Below, in pieces: positions 8,015 through 15,617 of a stretch of DNA of 64,000 bases. The notes under the pieces are model-generated. The model searched no databases and had not been told where the DNA came from. It saw only the letters and a list, made by a program, of their open reading frames with translations. The DNA lies in contig JAXHUH010000352.1 of NCBI GenBank assembly GCA_034211175.1, positions 62,001 to 126,000 on the forward strand. Direction: 5' to 3'. Positions within the stretch are counted from its first letter, which is position 1. Each line of letters starts with the position of its first letter. Position numbers and translations under genes: made by a program. This DNA is from JAXHUH01 sp034211175. GTDB lineage: Bacteria; Actinomycetota; Acidimicrobiia; Acidimicrobiales; CAIXPF01.

Positions 8015-8881
8015 GTGGGCATGGACGAGCGTGCGGTGCGAGTGTCGGACGAGGGGGCGGTACGGCGGCTCACGTTCTGCCGGCCGGAGGCGTACAACAC
8101 GATCACCCCGCAGCTGCGCGACGAGCTCGGCGCCGCGCTCGACGACGCCCAGGCCGACCGTGACGTGCGGGTGATCCTGCTCGACGCCGAGGGGCCCGCG
8201 TTCTGCGCCGGCTACGGGCTCGACTGGTCGACGGCCGCCCAGGCCGACGACCAGCGCCGAGAGCAGCGGGCGTGGGACACGGCCGCCGACCTCCACGTCA
8301 TCGGGCCGTTCGCCGCGACGTGGGCCAAGCTCCACGACTCGGTCAAGCCGACGATCGCCGCCGTCCAGGGCTGGTGCATCGCCGGCGGGACGAACATCGT
8401 GTTCAACGCCCATCTGATCGTCGCTGCGGAGTCGGCCCGGTTCGGGTACCCGCCGTCGCGGGTGTGGGGCATTCCGGAGGCGCCGTGGAACTGGGTCGCC
8501 CGCATGGGCATGCAGCGGGCCCGCCGCTACATGCTGACCGGCGACGAGTTCACCGCCGCCGAGGCGCTCGACATGGGCGTGGTGCTCGATGTCGTGGGCG
8601 ACGACGAGCTGGCCGATCACGCCATGGCGCTCGCCCAGCGGATCGCGACGGTGCCGGCCAACCAGCTCGAGATGATCACGCTGGCGCTCAACGCGGTCGC
8701 CAACCACCAGTACGATCCGGCGACGTCACGCCTGCTCGGCACGATCTTCGACGGCGTCGCCCGCCACAGCCAGGAGGGCGCCGACTTCGTGGAGCGGTCA
8801 TCCGATGTCGGCTTCCGCGAGGCCGTCCGCGAGCGCGACCGCCCCTTTCAGGACTACGGCGAGCGCCCGAAGCCCGACTGA
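8015..8881 (+). CDS. Enoyl-CoA hydratase/isomerase (crotonase) family protein
   Basis: A 288-residue crotonase-fold protein (or 286 from ATG 8021, which is equally possible; no clear ribosome site separates them). It shows the oxyanion-hole segment AFCAGYGLDW near residue 67, the second CoA/oxyanion loop VQGWCIAGGTN near residue 119, and a potential catalytic Glu in WGIPEAPW near residue 156. Family members hydrate, isomerise or hydrolyse acyl-CoA thioesters in the cytoplasm. It stands alone, 60 bases after the allophanate hydrolase gene on the same strand, so it might be read through from that operon, but there is no metabolic link. The substrate is unknown. Confidence 0.88.
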   Translation: MGMDERAVRVSDEGAVRRLTFCRPEAYNTITPQLRDELGAALDDAQADRDVRVILLDAEGPAFCAGYGLDWSTAAQADDQRREQRAWDTAADLHVIGPFAATWAKLHDSVKPTIAAVQGWCIAGGTNIVFNAHLIVAAESARFGYPPSRVWGIPEAPWNWVARMGMQRARRYMLTGDEFTAAEALDMGVVLDVVGDDELADHAMALAQRIATVPANQLEMITLALNAVANHQYDPATSRLLGTIFDGVARHSQEGADFVERSSDVGFREAVRERDRPFQDYGERPKPD

Positions 8882-8918
8882 ACCCGGCGGGCGGGGTGTC
8901 GGCGAGCCGGTCTCGGCC

Positions 8919-9527
8919 TCACGACGTCCGGCGGTGGTAATGGGCGCGGGACTTGGCCCGGCTGCCGCAGTCGGCCATGTCGCACCAGCGACGGCGGCCG
9001 TTGCGGGTGGCGTCCTCGAACAGCCAGTCGCATGACGGGCAGTGCTTGAGCCGTTGGTGGCCGGACGTGATGAGCTCGGCGGCGTCGACGACGACGGGCG
9101 CCAGTGCCTCCACGGCGCACTCCGCTGGTGCCCATGTCCACCGGAGCGTGGCAGGGTCGACGAGGTGGCGGGCCTGGGCGGCGACGAGGCGCCGGTTGAA
9201 GGTGTCGACGGCGGCGGGGGCAGGCACCTCGCCGTGGGCCAGTGGACGGAGGACGTCGGCGACGACGCCCCGGAGGATCCTCGCCGCCTCGACGTCATCG
9301 GCCGTGGCGTCGACCGCCGGGAGCCCCACGGCGTCCATCCACGCCGTGAGGTTGGCTGGCCGGTCGAGCCAGTCGTGACGTCTCTGCTCCAGCGGCCAGC
9401 TCACGGTGTTGACCAGGTCGAGCGACAGGCGGCCGCCGACGAGCTTGTAGGTGCCGTCGTAGTCGCCGGGTTCGAGCGGCAGCGGATCCACCTCGCCAAC
9501 GTAGCTCCTCTCACCATCTATTGCCAT
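8919..9527 (-). CDS. CGNR zinc-finger (ABATE-domain) transcriptional regulator
   Basis: A 202-residue protein with an N-terminal ABATE stress-sensing domain (LVGGRLSLDLVNTVSW near residue 29) and a C-terminal zinc ribbon: Cys-Pro-Ser-Cys near residue 165 and WCDMADCGSRAK near residue 182. The family name motif CGNR reads CGSR here. Such proteins are typically regulators of neighbouring transporter or stress genes in actinobacteria. It is divergent from the EamA exporter gene with only 29 bases between the two starts, and that gap holds a 7-bp inverted repeat, so control of the exporter and of itself is likely. Confidence 0.9.
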   Translation of the reverse strand: MAIDGERSYVGEVDPLPLEPGDYDGTYKLVGGRLSLDLVNTVSWPLEQRRHDWLDRPANLTAWMDAVGLPAVDATADDVEAARILRGVVADVLRPLAHGEVPAPAAVDTFNRRLVAAQARHLVDPATLRWTWAPAECAVEALAPVVVDAAELITSGHQRLKHCPSCDWLFEDATRNGRRRWCDMADCGSRAKSRAHYHRRTS

Positions 9528-9533
9528 TTTGGC

Positions 9534-9553
9534 GGTGAGGCGCGAACCTCACC
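9534..9553. promoter_or_regulatory. Palindromic operator between the CGNR regulator and the EamA gene
   Basis: GGTGAGG (9534-9540) and CCTCACC (9547-9553) form a perfect 7-bp inverted repeat with a 6-base spacer, filling most of the 29-bp divergent gap. The core GGTGAG also occurs near the start of both coding regions (reverse strand 9510-9515, and forward strand about 9572-9577), giving several half-sites in 70 bases. A site for the CGNR protein is inferred. Confidence 0.5.
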
Positions 9554-9556
9554 GGC

Positions 9557-10459
9557 ATGACGTCGAACGATGGTGAGATCAGCGCGTCAGCCACCGCGGC
9601 GCCGATGGTCGATCGGGTGCCGCCGCAGCTCTTCTTCGTCGGCAGCGCCGTGTTCCACTACCTCGGGCCGTCGTTCGCGGTCCTGCTGTTCGCCCGAGTG
9701 CCGGTCGGTGGCGTGGCGTGGCTGCGGATCGTCTCGGCCGCGGTGGTGTTCGCGGTCTGGCGCCGGCCGTGGCGTGCGGTCCTGGCGTCGCCGGCACCGC
9801 AGGTGCGCGTGCTCACCGTCCTGCTCGGCGGGGTGTTCGCAACGATGAACTACAGCTTCTACGTCGCCATCGACCGCCTCCCGCTGGGGACGGTCGCCGC
9901 CATCGAGTTCGTCGGGCCCCTCGTGCTGACGCTGTGGGCGTCGCGGACCGCCCGGAACCTGGCGGCGGTGACGCTCGGCGCCGTCGGCGTCGCGCTCCTG
10001 ACCGACGTCCAGCTCGACGTCGACCCGCCTGCGCTGGTCTGGGCGTTCGCCAACGCCGCGCTGTTCACGGCGTACGTGGTGCTGGCCCATCGCGTTGCGC
10101 AGGTCGACGACGCGACGAGCCCGATCGACCGGCTCGGGGCAGCGATGCTGGTGGCCGGGCTCGTGATCACCCCGCTCGGGCTCGCCGACGCCGCGCCGGC
10201 GCTGGGCGACCCGGTCGCGCTCTTCGCCGGGATCGGCGTCGGGCTCAGCTCGTCGGTCGTCCCCTACGTGCTCGACCAGCTGGCGATGGCCCGGATCTCC
10301 CGTGGCACGTACGCACTGTTCGTCGCCCTCCTGCCGGCAACCGCAGTCGTCGTCGGCCTGGTCGTGCTGGCCCAGGTTCCGACCGCCGTCGAGCTCGCAG
10401 CGGTCGGCCTCGTCATCGGCGGCGTGCTCGTCCATCGTGACCCGGGCTCGGTCGCGTGA
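9557..10459 (+). CDS. EamA-family (drug/metabolite) inner-membrane exporter
   Basis: A 300-residue membrane protein with about ten hydrophobic helices arranged as two EamA repeats (RhtA-like). The segments NYSFYVAIDRLPLGTVAAIEFVGPL (split around residue 100) and the second-half equivalent YALFVALLPATAVVVG are typical. RhtA-type members export amino acids such as threonine or homoserine; others move nucleosides or pyridine compounds. The start may be ATG 9557 or ATG 9605, which would place the palindromes fully in the leader. Divergent from the CGNR regulator and probably controlled by it. Confidence 0.88.
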   Translation: MTSNDGEISASATAAPMVDRVPPQLFFVGSAVFHYLGPSFAVLLFARVPVGGVAWLRIVSAAVVFAVWRRPWRAVLASPAPQVRVLTVLLGGVFATMNYSFYVAIDRLPLGTVAAIEFVGPLVLTLWASRTARNLAAVTLGAVGVALLTDVQLDVDPPALVWAFANAALFTAYVVLAHRVAQVDDATSPIDRLGAAMLVAGLVITPLGLADAAPALGDPVALFAGIGVGLSSSVVPYVLDQLAMARISRGTYALFVALLPATAVVVGLVVLAQVPTAVELAAVGLVIGGVLVHRDPGSVA

Positions 10460-10517
10460 TGCCCGCCACGCCGCTCGCCCCGGAGACCGTCACACCCCAC
10501 CACTAGTCTCCCCACCC

Positions 10518-11159
10518 ATGGCGGTCCCCTTCGATCCAGAACTGAAGATCCGGCAGCTCGATGGCGACGTCCAGGCGATCTACCGATACCTGTCCGACAT
10601 CTCGGCCACCCAAGCCCGACACGGCAACCGGCTCGACGAGATCACCACGACCCAAGCCCGACACGGCACCCGATTCGACCAGATCACGTCGGTCCAAGAG
10701 CGACACTCGGACGCGCTCGACGAGATCACCACGGTCCAAGAGCAGCACGGCTCGCGGCTCGACGAGATCACTACGGTCCAAGAGCAGCACGGCTCGCGGC
10801 TCGACGAGATCACCACGGTCCAAGAGCAACACGGCAACCGGCTCGACCAGATCACCACGGTCCAAGAGCAACACGGCAACCGGCTCGACCAGATCACCAC
10901 GGTCCAAGAGCAACACGGCAACCGGCTCGACCAGATCACCACGGTCCAAGGGCGCCACTCGGCCACCCTGGCCGAACACTCGGCAACGTTGGCTGAACAC
11001 TCGGCCACGCTGGCCGAACACTCGGCAACGCTCGCCGAGCACACGGCCACACTCGCCGAGCACGGCCTGATGCTCTCGATGCTGGTGGACGGCGTCGGCT
11101 CGCTCGACGCGAAGGTCGATCGCGTCCTCGCCCGACTCGAGGACGACGACGAGGCCTGA
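10518..11159 (+). CDS. Heptad-repeat coiled-coil protein of unknown function
   Basis: A 213-residue hydrophilic protein without signal peptide or membrane helix. After about 30 residues, it consists of 14-residue repeats of the type ITTVQEQHGNRLDQ (about eight copies) and then five 7-residue repeats of the type HSATLAE, ending in an ordinary coiled-coil tail (VDRVLARLEDDDEA). The 7/14 periodicity predicts a long parallel coiled coil. The repeats are also near-exact at the DNA level. No enzymatic motif is present. It lies between the EamA gene and a VOC gene with short spacers. I do not recognise a named family; similar repeat-only proteins are usually annotated as hypothetical. Confidence 0.75.
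   Translation: MAVPFDPELKIRQLDGDVQAIYRYLSDISATQARHGNRLDEITTTQARHGTRFDQITSVQERHSDALDEITTVQEQHGSRLDEITTVQEQHGSRLDEITTVQEQHGNRLDQITTVQEQHGNRLDQITTVQEQHGNRLDQITTVQGRHSATLAEHSATLAEHSATLAEHSATLAEHTATLAEHGLMLSMLVDGVGSLDAKVDRVLARLEDDDEA
10611..11060 (+). repeat. In-frame 42-bp and 21-bp coding tandem repeats
   Basis: CAAG-anchored units recur every 42 bases exactly at 10611, 10653, 10695, 10737, 10779, 10821, 10863, 10905 and 10947. From 10956 the period changes to 21 bases (10956, 10977, 10998, 11019, 11040). Units from 10821 to 10946 are virtually identical, which points to recent slippage or unequal exchange, always keeping the frame. Confidence 0.92.
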
Positions 11160-11180
11160 TCGGCTCACCCGGAGGACCCG

Positions 11181-11864
11181 ATGCCCCTCGCCCGCTACAA
11201 GGACCTGTGCATCGACGCCACCGACCTGGCGGCGTCGGCAGGATTCTGGGCGGGCGCGCTCGGCCTCTCGGCCGAGCGCCACACGGATGCGATCTTCCGG
11301 CTGAGCGGGCCGACACCCGAGCACACGGTGTGGGTCAACCTCGTGCCCGAACCGCACGTGGTGAAGAACCGGGTCCACATCGACGTCCACGGCCGGGCGG
11401 TCGACGACGTGGTCGCGCTCGGCGGCACGGTGGTCGACGCCGAGTCGTTCCGGTGGGTGGTGATGACCGACCCCGACGGCCAAGAGCTGTGCCTGTTCGT
11501 GCGTGAGGAGCCTCCTGCCTACCGGCTCTACGAGCTGATCGTCGACAGCAACGACCACGAGTCCGACGCCGCCTGGTGGCAGCAGCTCATCGGGGGCCGC
11601 ATCGAGACCGAGGAGGATGAGGACGGCACCGCGTCGTGGTTGGCCGACGTGCCCGGCCTGCCGTTCGAAGGGATCCTCTTCGGCCCGGTGCCCGAGCCCA
11701 AGAAGGGCAAGAATCGGGTCCACGTCGACGTGTCGGCGCCGGCGCTCGGCCCGATCCTCGATGCTGGCGCCACGCTCCTGCGCCGGGCTGACGACGAGGT
11801 CCGCTGGAACGTCGTGGCCGACCCGGCCGGCAACGAGCTCTGCGTCTTCGTGACCGACCCGTGA
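11181..11864 (+). CDS. Two-domain VOC/glyoxalase-like protein
   Basis: A 227-residue cytoplasmic protein with two tandem vicinal-oxygen-chelate modules, roughly residues 1-112 and 113-227. Each half contains the pair of strands seen in actinobacterial glyoxalase-like domains: KNRVHIDVHG and DPDGQELCLFV in the first, KNRVHVDVSAP and DPAGNELCVFV in the second. Members bind metals and cover bleomycin resistance, dioxygenase and epimerase functions; many small actinobacterial ones have no known substrate. It is convergent with the sulfurtransferase gene across the 82-bp repeat array. Confidence 0.82.
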   Translation: MPLARYKDLCIDATDLAASAGFWAGALGLSAERHTDAIFRLSGPTPEHTVWVNLVPEPHVVKNRVHIDVHGRAVDDVVALGGTVVDAESFRWVVMTDPDGQELCLFVREEPPAYRLYELIVDSNDHESDAAWWQQLIGGRIETEEDEDGTASWLADVPGLPFEGILFGPVPEPKKGKNRVHVDVSAPALGPILDAGATLLRRADDEVRWNVVADPAGNELCVFVTDP

Positions 11865-11890
11865 CGACAATCGTCAGGGCCGCTCGCCGG

Positions 11891-12166
11891 TGACCAACGG
11901 AGCGGCGGGGTCGGAGGCACCTCGACCGCCGCCCGCGCCGCAAGTCGGAACCGCCTTACGGCTGCTCCCCGATGACCAACGGAGCGGCGGGGTCGGAGGC
12001 ACCTCGACCGCCGCCCGCGCCGCAAGTCGGAACCGCCTTACGGCTGCTCCCCGGTGACCAACGGAGCGGCGGGGTCGGAGGCACCTCGACCGCCGCCCGC
12101 GCCGTCAGTCGGAACCGCCTTACGGTTGCTCGCCGGTGACCAGTGGAGCGGCGGGGTCGGAGGCAT
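11891..12166 (-). repeat. 82-bp tandem repeat array at the 3' end of the sulfurtransferase gene
   Basis: The anchor TGACCA recurs at 11891, 11973, 12055 and (as TGACCAG) 12137, giving three full 82-base units and a partial fourth. The partial unit is the last part of the sulfurtransferase coding region (minus strand, ending ...DPAAPLVTGEQP-stop), so the array is made of copies of the gene's own 3' end plus its trailing sequence. Each unit can form an imperfect hairpin (CGGCGG...CCGCCG). It lies between two convergent genes, where it might act as a stack of terminators. Confidence 0.85.
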
Positions 12167-12983
12167 ATTCCTGCAGGCTGTTCGTATAGACCGCGACGTC
12201 GGTGTGGCCGAGGCGGTGGAGCACGAAGGCGTCGAGCGACGCGGCGATGCCGCCTCCGCAGTAGGTGATCGTGCGGCTCTCGCCCGACGTGCCGAAGCGC
12301 CCTGCCAGCTCGTCATCGGGCAGGAAGCGGCCGGTATCGGGGTCCACGACGCTCATCGCCGGGACGTTCTCGGCTCCGGGGATGTGGCCCGAGCGTCCGT
12401 AGGTATCGGTCTCACCGCGGTACTGGGTGGCGCCGAGTGCGTCGATGATCCGGACGTCGCCGCCGATGGCGCCGAGCACCTCGGCCTTGTCGGCGATCAG
12501 CTCCGGGCGCGGTGACGGCGTGAGTGTCGCCGGCGGGTGCGCGGCCGGCTCGGTCGACACGGCACGACCCTCGACCGTCCACGCCTTCCAGCCGCCGTTC
12601 AGGATGGCGGCACGGTCGAAGCCGACGTGGCGCAGCATCCACCAGACCCGGGCGGCCCACATCGAGCCGGCGCTGTCGTAGAGCACGACGGTCGAGTCGT
12701 CGCCGATGCCGAGGCGGCCGAACGCAGCAGCGAGGTCGGCCGGTTCGGGGACGACGAAGCGGAGATCGGTGTCCGACCGGCTGAGCTCGCCGGTCAGGTC
12801 GGCGAAGCCGCTCGTCGGGATGTGTCCTCGCTCCCACGCCGGCCGTGCGCTCTCGGCGACGAAGCCGCCCGAGTCGCCGGGGCGCAGGACCACGGTGCAG
12901 TCGAAGACCCGCAGGTCGTCGTCGCCGAGGCGGCCCTCGAGCCAAGCGGTGTCGACCAGGTGATCCGCGTTCGCCGGCGTCAT
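12120..12983 (-). CDS. Two-domain rhodanese-type sulfurtransferase
   Basis: A 287-residue cytoplasmic enzyme with two rhodanese domains. The N-terminal inactive domain contains RVFDCTVVLRPGD and GHIPTSGFADL; the C-terminal domain carries the active loop CGGGIAA with the persulfide-forming Cys near residue 243. It should transfer sulfane sulfur from thiosulfate or 3-mercaptopyruvate to a thiophilic acceptor such as cyanide; a CG-G/S-GVTA-type loop favours mercaptopyruvate, and the form seen here does not settle the donor. ATG 12983 was chosen because the domain begins directly after it, although the frame stays open upstream. The final 30 bases are repeated downstream in the 82-bp array. Confidence 0.88.
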   Translation of the reverse strand: MTPANADHLVDTAWLEGRLGDDDLRVFDCTVVLRPGDSGGFVAESARPAWERGHIPTSGFADLTGELSRSDTDLRFVVPEPADLAAAFGRLGIGDDSTVVLYDSAGSMWAARVWWMLRHVGFDRAAILNGGWKAWTVEGRAVSTEPAAHPPATLTPSPRPELIADKAEVLGAIGGDVRIIDALGATQYRGETDTYGRSGHIPGAENVPAMSVVDPDTGRFLPDDELAGRFGTSGESRTITYCGGGIAASLDAFVLHRLGHTDVAVYTNSLQEYASDPAAPLVTGEQP

Positions 12984-13143
12984 GACGGGTAACCTAGGTG
13001 ACTCGTCGCCGTGATGCGTTCGCCTCCGGTCGGCCACGGATCGCCAGCATCCGTTCGCCGGCCAACCGCACCGGTCGGCCATCGGCGCTCGTCGTCGGTG
13101 GCCGCTCCGGTCCTCAGCCGCTTCGGTCCCGTCACGTCGGCGC

Positions 13144-14016
13144 TCACCACTCTCGCGGTGTGCGGTGCCCGTCGATCGTCCGCTCCCACTCGGGTGCCGA
13201 CGGCGGGTCGATCAGGCGCTCCACCCGGTCGAGCGCGTCGATGCGGTGGCGGTCGTCGTCGGTGAGCCGGACGCGCAGCGCGCCGAGGTTCTCCTCGAGC
13301 CGCTCAGGGTTCGACGTCTTCGGGATGGCGATGGCGCCCTCGTCGAGGATCCACCGCAGCGCGACCTGGGCCGGGGTGGCGTCGTGGTCGGCGGCGATCG
13401 AGCGGATCACGTCGTCGTCGGCGATCGCGCCACGGGCCAGCGGGGAGTACGCGGTGAGCGCAACCTGCTTCGCCCGGCACAGGTCGAGCAGCGTCGGCTG
13501 GGCGAGGTACGGGTGGTGCTCGACCTGCAGGTTGGAGATGGGTGCGGTGCGCATCGCCTCGTCGAGCAGCGTCGGCGTGAAGTTCGAGACGCCGATCATG
13601 CGGGCGGTGCCCTCCTCCCACAGCTCCGCCATGGCGAGGAGGGCAGCCTTCACGTCGCCGGTCGGCCAGTGGAGCAGCAGCAGGTCGACGTGGTCGGTAC
13701 GGAGCTTGGCGAGGCTCTCGTCGAACGACCTGCGGACCGCGTCGCGGCTGCGGTGGCTGTTGTCGATCTTCGTGGTGAGGAACAGGTCGTTGCGGCGCAC
13801 GGCGGACTCCGCGATGGCGGCGCCGACCTCGGCCTCGTTGCCGTACATCTGGGCGGTGTCGACGTGGCGGTACCCGACGTCGAGCGCCCGGGCGACGATG
13901 TCGTGGGCGTCGCCGCCCCGCAACTGCCAGGTACCGAGCCCGAGCGCGGGGACGGACGTCTCGCCGCCCCGGCCGTCCCTCGTCGTCACGCTCTCGATCG
14001 TGGTCGGTGCAGTCAT
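13144..14016 (-). CDS. Aldo/keto reductase
   Basis: A 290-residue NAD(P)H-dependent oxidoreductase of the TIM-barrel AKR superfamily. The catalytic tetrad is visible: Asp and Tyr in DTAQMYGNE (around residues 53-58), Lys in TTKID (near 82) and His in LLLHWP (near 115). The C-terminal cofactor loop reads AIPKTSNPERLEEN. Family members reduce aldehydes and ketones, and the closest functional group is the 2,5-diketo-gluconate reductase type. It is a single gene; the upstream 102 bases separate it from the amidohydrolase gene on the same strand, so the two could be co-transcribed. Confidence 0.9.
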   Translation of the reverse strand: MTAPTTIESVTTRDGRGGETSVPALGLGTWQLRGGDAHDIVARALDVGYRHVDTAQMYGNEAEVGAAIAESAVRRNDLFLTTKIDNSHRSRDAVRRSFDESLAKLRTDHVDLLLLHWPTGDVKAALLAMAELWEEGTARMIGVSNFTPTLLDEAMRTAPISNLQVEHHPYLAQPTLLDLCRAKQVALTAYSPLARGAIADDDVIRSIAADHDATPAQVALRWILDEGAIAIPKTSNPERLEENLGALRVRLTDDDRHRIDALDRVERLIDPPSAPEWERTIDGHRTPREW

Positions 14017-14118
14017 GCACGCGGCGTACCCGGGCGTCCCGCCGTCGACACGTGCCGCGGGCCACCCCCGGCAGCTCCCGACCGCACCGCAGCCCCCGGC
14101 GGCGCGCGCCGTACCGGC

Positions 14119-15345
14119 TCAGCTGGGGCTGGCGACCTTCGGCCCACCCACCGGCGGGTGGTCGGGCACCGGGTCGGGCGTGAACTCGCAGCCCCGGGTC
14201 ATCACCAGTCGCAGGTCGCGCAGGACCGCGAGGTCGGCGAGCGGGTCGCCCCCGACCGCGATCACGTCGGCATCGAGCCCTTCGGTGAGACGCCCGGTGA
14301 TCAGCCCGACCCCGAGCGCGTCGGCGGCTTCGGCGGTGGCGGCGTGGAGGATGTCCTCGTTCGGCATGCCGAGCAGGGCCATCGCCTCGAGGCCACCGAC
14401 GTAGCCGTGGTGGGGCGTGTTGTTGATGCCCGAGTCGGTCCCGGCGATGATGCGGGCACCGCGCGCGTGGAGGTGGACGAGCGCCGGGGTCCAGTCGGGC
14501 CCACGAGCCGCCATCAGGGCCGGCAGCTTGAGGTTGATCGTCGGGCACACCCAGATGGCGGAGCCGACGATGGCGTCGACCAGGTCCATGTCGATGGCGC
14601 GGCCTCCGTCGGGGTGGACGAACGAGCAGTGCTCGATGGTGTCGACCTGCGCCTCGACGGCCCGGCGGATGCCCTCGACGCCGTGGGCGTGGGCCGCGAC
14701 CCGCTTGCCGACCCGGTGGGCCTCCTCGACCGCCGCGGTGAGCTGGTCGCCGGTGAACTGGGCGAACCACGGCGCCGAGCCCTTGGTCATGAACCCGCCC
14801 GTCGACATCACCTTGATGCAGTCGACGCCCATCTTGTGGTGGAGCCGCACCATGGTGCGGACGTCGTCGACGGTGTCGCACTCACCGCCCATGAACCAGC
14901 AGTGCCCGCCCGTGACGGTGATCGGCCGCCCGGCGGTGATCATCCGCGGGCCCCGGGCCATGCCCGAGGCGATGGCGTCGCGGACGGTCACGTCGAGGAA
15001 CGACCGGGCGCCGAGATCGCGGGCCGTGGTCACCCCGACGCTGAGCAGCTCCCGGGCGCTGCGCAACATGAGGACGAGCTGCTCGGCGTCGGTCTCCGCC
15101 TTCATCCGGGCCACCGGGTCGGGACCGCCGTCGAAGCCGAGGTGGACGTGGCTGTCGATCAGGCCCGGCAGCAGGGTTGCGTCATCGCCGAGATCGACCG
15201 CCTCGGCGGAGCGAAAGCGGTCGGGCAGCTTCGACCGCTGACCCACCCACACGATCGTGGTGTCGTCGACGACGACCGCGCCGTCCTCGATCACCGTGCC
15301 CCGGTCGCCGGTGAGCACCCTTCCCGCTGCGAGACACCGCACCAC
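14119..15345 (-). CDS. Metal-dependent amidohydrolase (imidazolonepropionase/prolidase-like)
   Basis: A 408-residue amidohydrolase-superfamily enzyme. Metal ligands are visible: HVH in LPGLIDSHVHLG near residue 65, a lysine in CIKVMSTGG (candidate carboxylated bridge), His in AAHAHG, His in EHCSF and Asp in GTDSG. The N-terminal and C-terminal strands form the usual small beta-sandwich (ending in DVIAVGGDPLADL). GTG 15345 or the next codon at 15342 is the likely start, because GGGAGGGGG lies just upstream; a longer frame to 15468 is low-complexity. These enzymes cleave cyclic amides or dipeptides (X-Pro, Xaa-Arg). The true substrate is not evident. Confidence 0.85.
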   Translation of the reverse strand: MVRCLAAGRVLTGDRGTVIEDGAVVVDDTTIVWVGQRSKLPDRFRSAEAVDLGDDATLLPGLIDSHVHLGFDGGPDPVARMKAETDAEQLVLMLRSARELLSVGVTTARDLGARSFLDVTVRDAIASGMARGPRMITAGRPITVTGGHCWFMGGECDTVDDVRTMVRLHHKMGVDCIKVMSTGGFMTKGSAPWFAQFTGDQLTAAVEEAHRVGKRVAAHAHGVEGIRRAVEAQVDTIEHCSFVHPDGGRAIDMDLVDAIVGSAIWVCPTINLKLPALMAARGPDWTPALVHLHARGARIIAGTDSGINNTPHHGYVGGLEAMALLGMPNEDILHAATAEAADALGVGLITGRLTEGLDADVIAVGGDPLADLAVLRDLRLVMTRGCEFTPDPVPDHPPVGGPKVASPS

Positions 15346-15410
15346 AGACCCCCTCCCGCGACGGATCGTCGCGCGCCTACGTCGTCCTGCGTGGGCCCCG
15401 GGGGTGGCCA

Positions 15411-15428
15411 CCACGGCGCGGGCCGTGG
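15411..15428. promoter_or_regulatory. Inverted repeat in the amidohydrolase-PatB divergent gap
   Basis: CCACGG (15411-15416) and CCGTGG (15423-15428) form a perfect 6-bp inverted repeat with a six-base spacer in the 272-bp gap between two divergent genes. The rest of the gap shows no gene. It could be an operator, but in GC-rich DNA a 6-bp match is weak evidence. Confidence 0.25.
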
Positions 15429-15617
15429 CGTTCGGGCGACCGTACGGAGCCGATGCGGACGGGGTCAAGCGAGCCTCCGGCGCCGCAACACGCTGTTGTC
15501 ACAGCCGTCACGGCCGAGACACGACCGGCCTGGGCCGGGCGGGGCTCGGGGCGTAGGGTCGGAGCGGGTGCCCCGCCGCGCCCGACCGCCGCCGAACGAA
15601 CCCGGAGGACCGCCGCC

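Noticed and set aside
12038..12316. Extra minus-strand open frame overlapping the sulfurtransferase gene end
   Set aside because: It is a frame shadow produced by the 82-bp repeats, not a separate gene.
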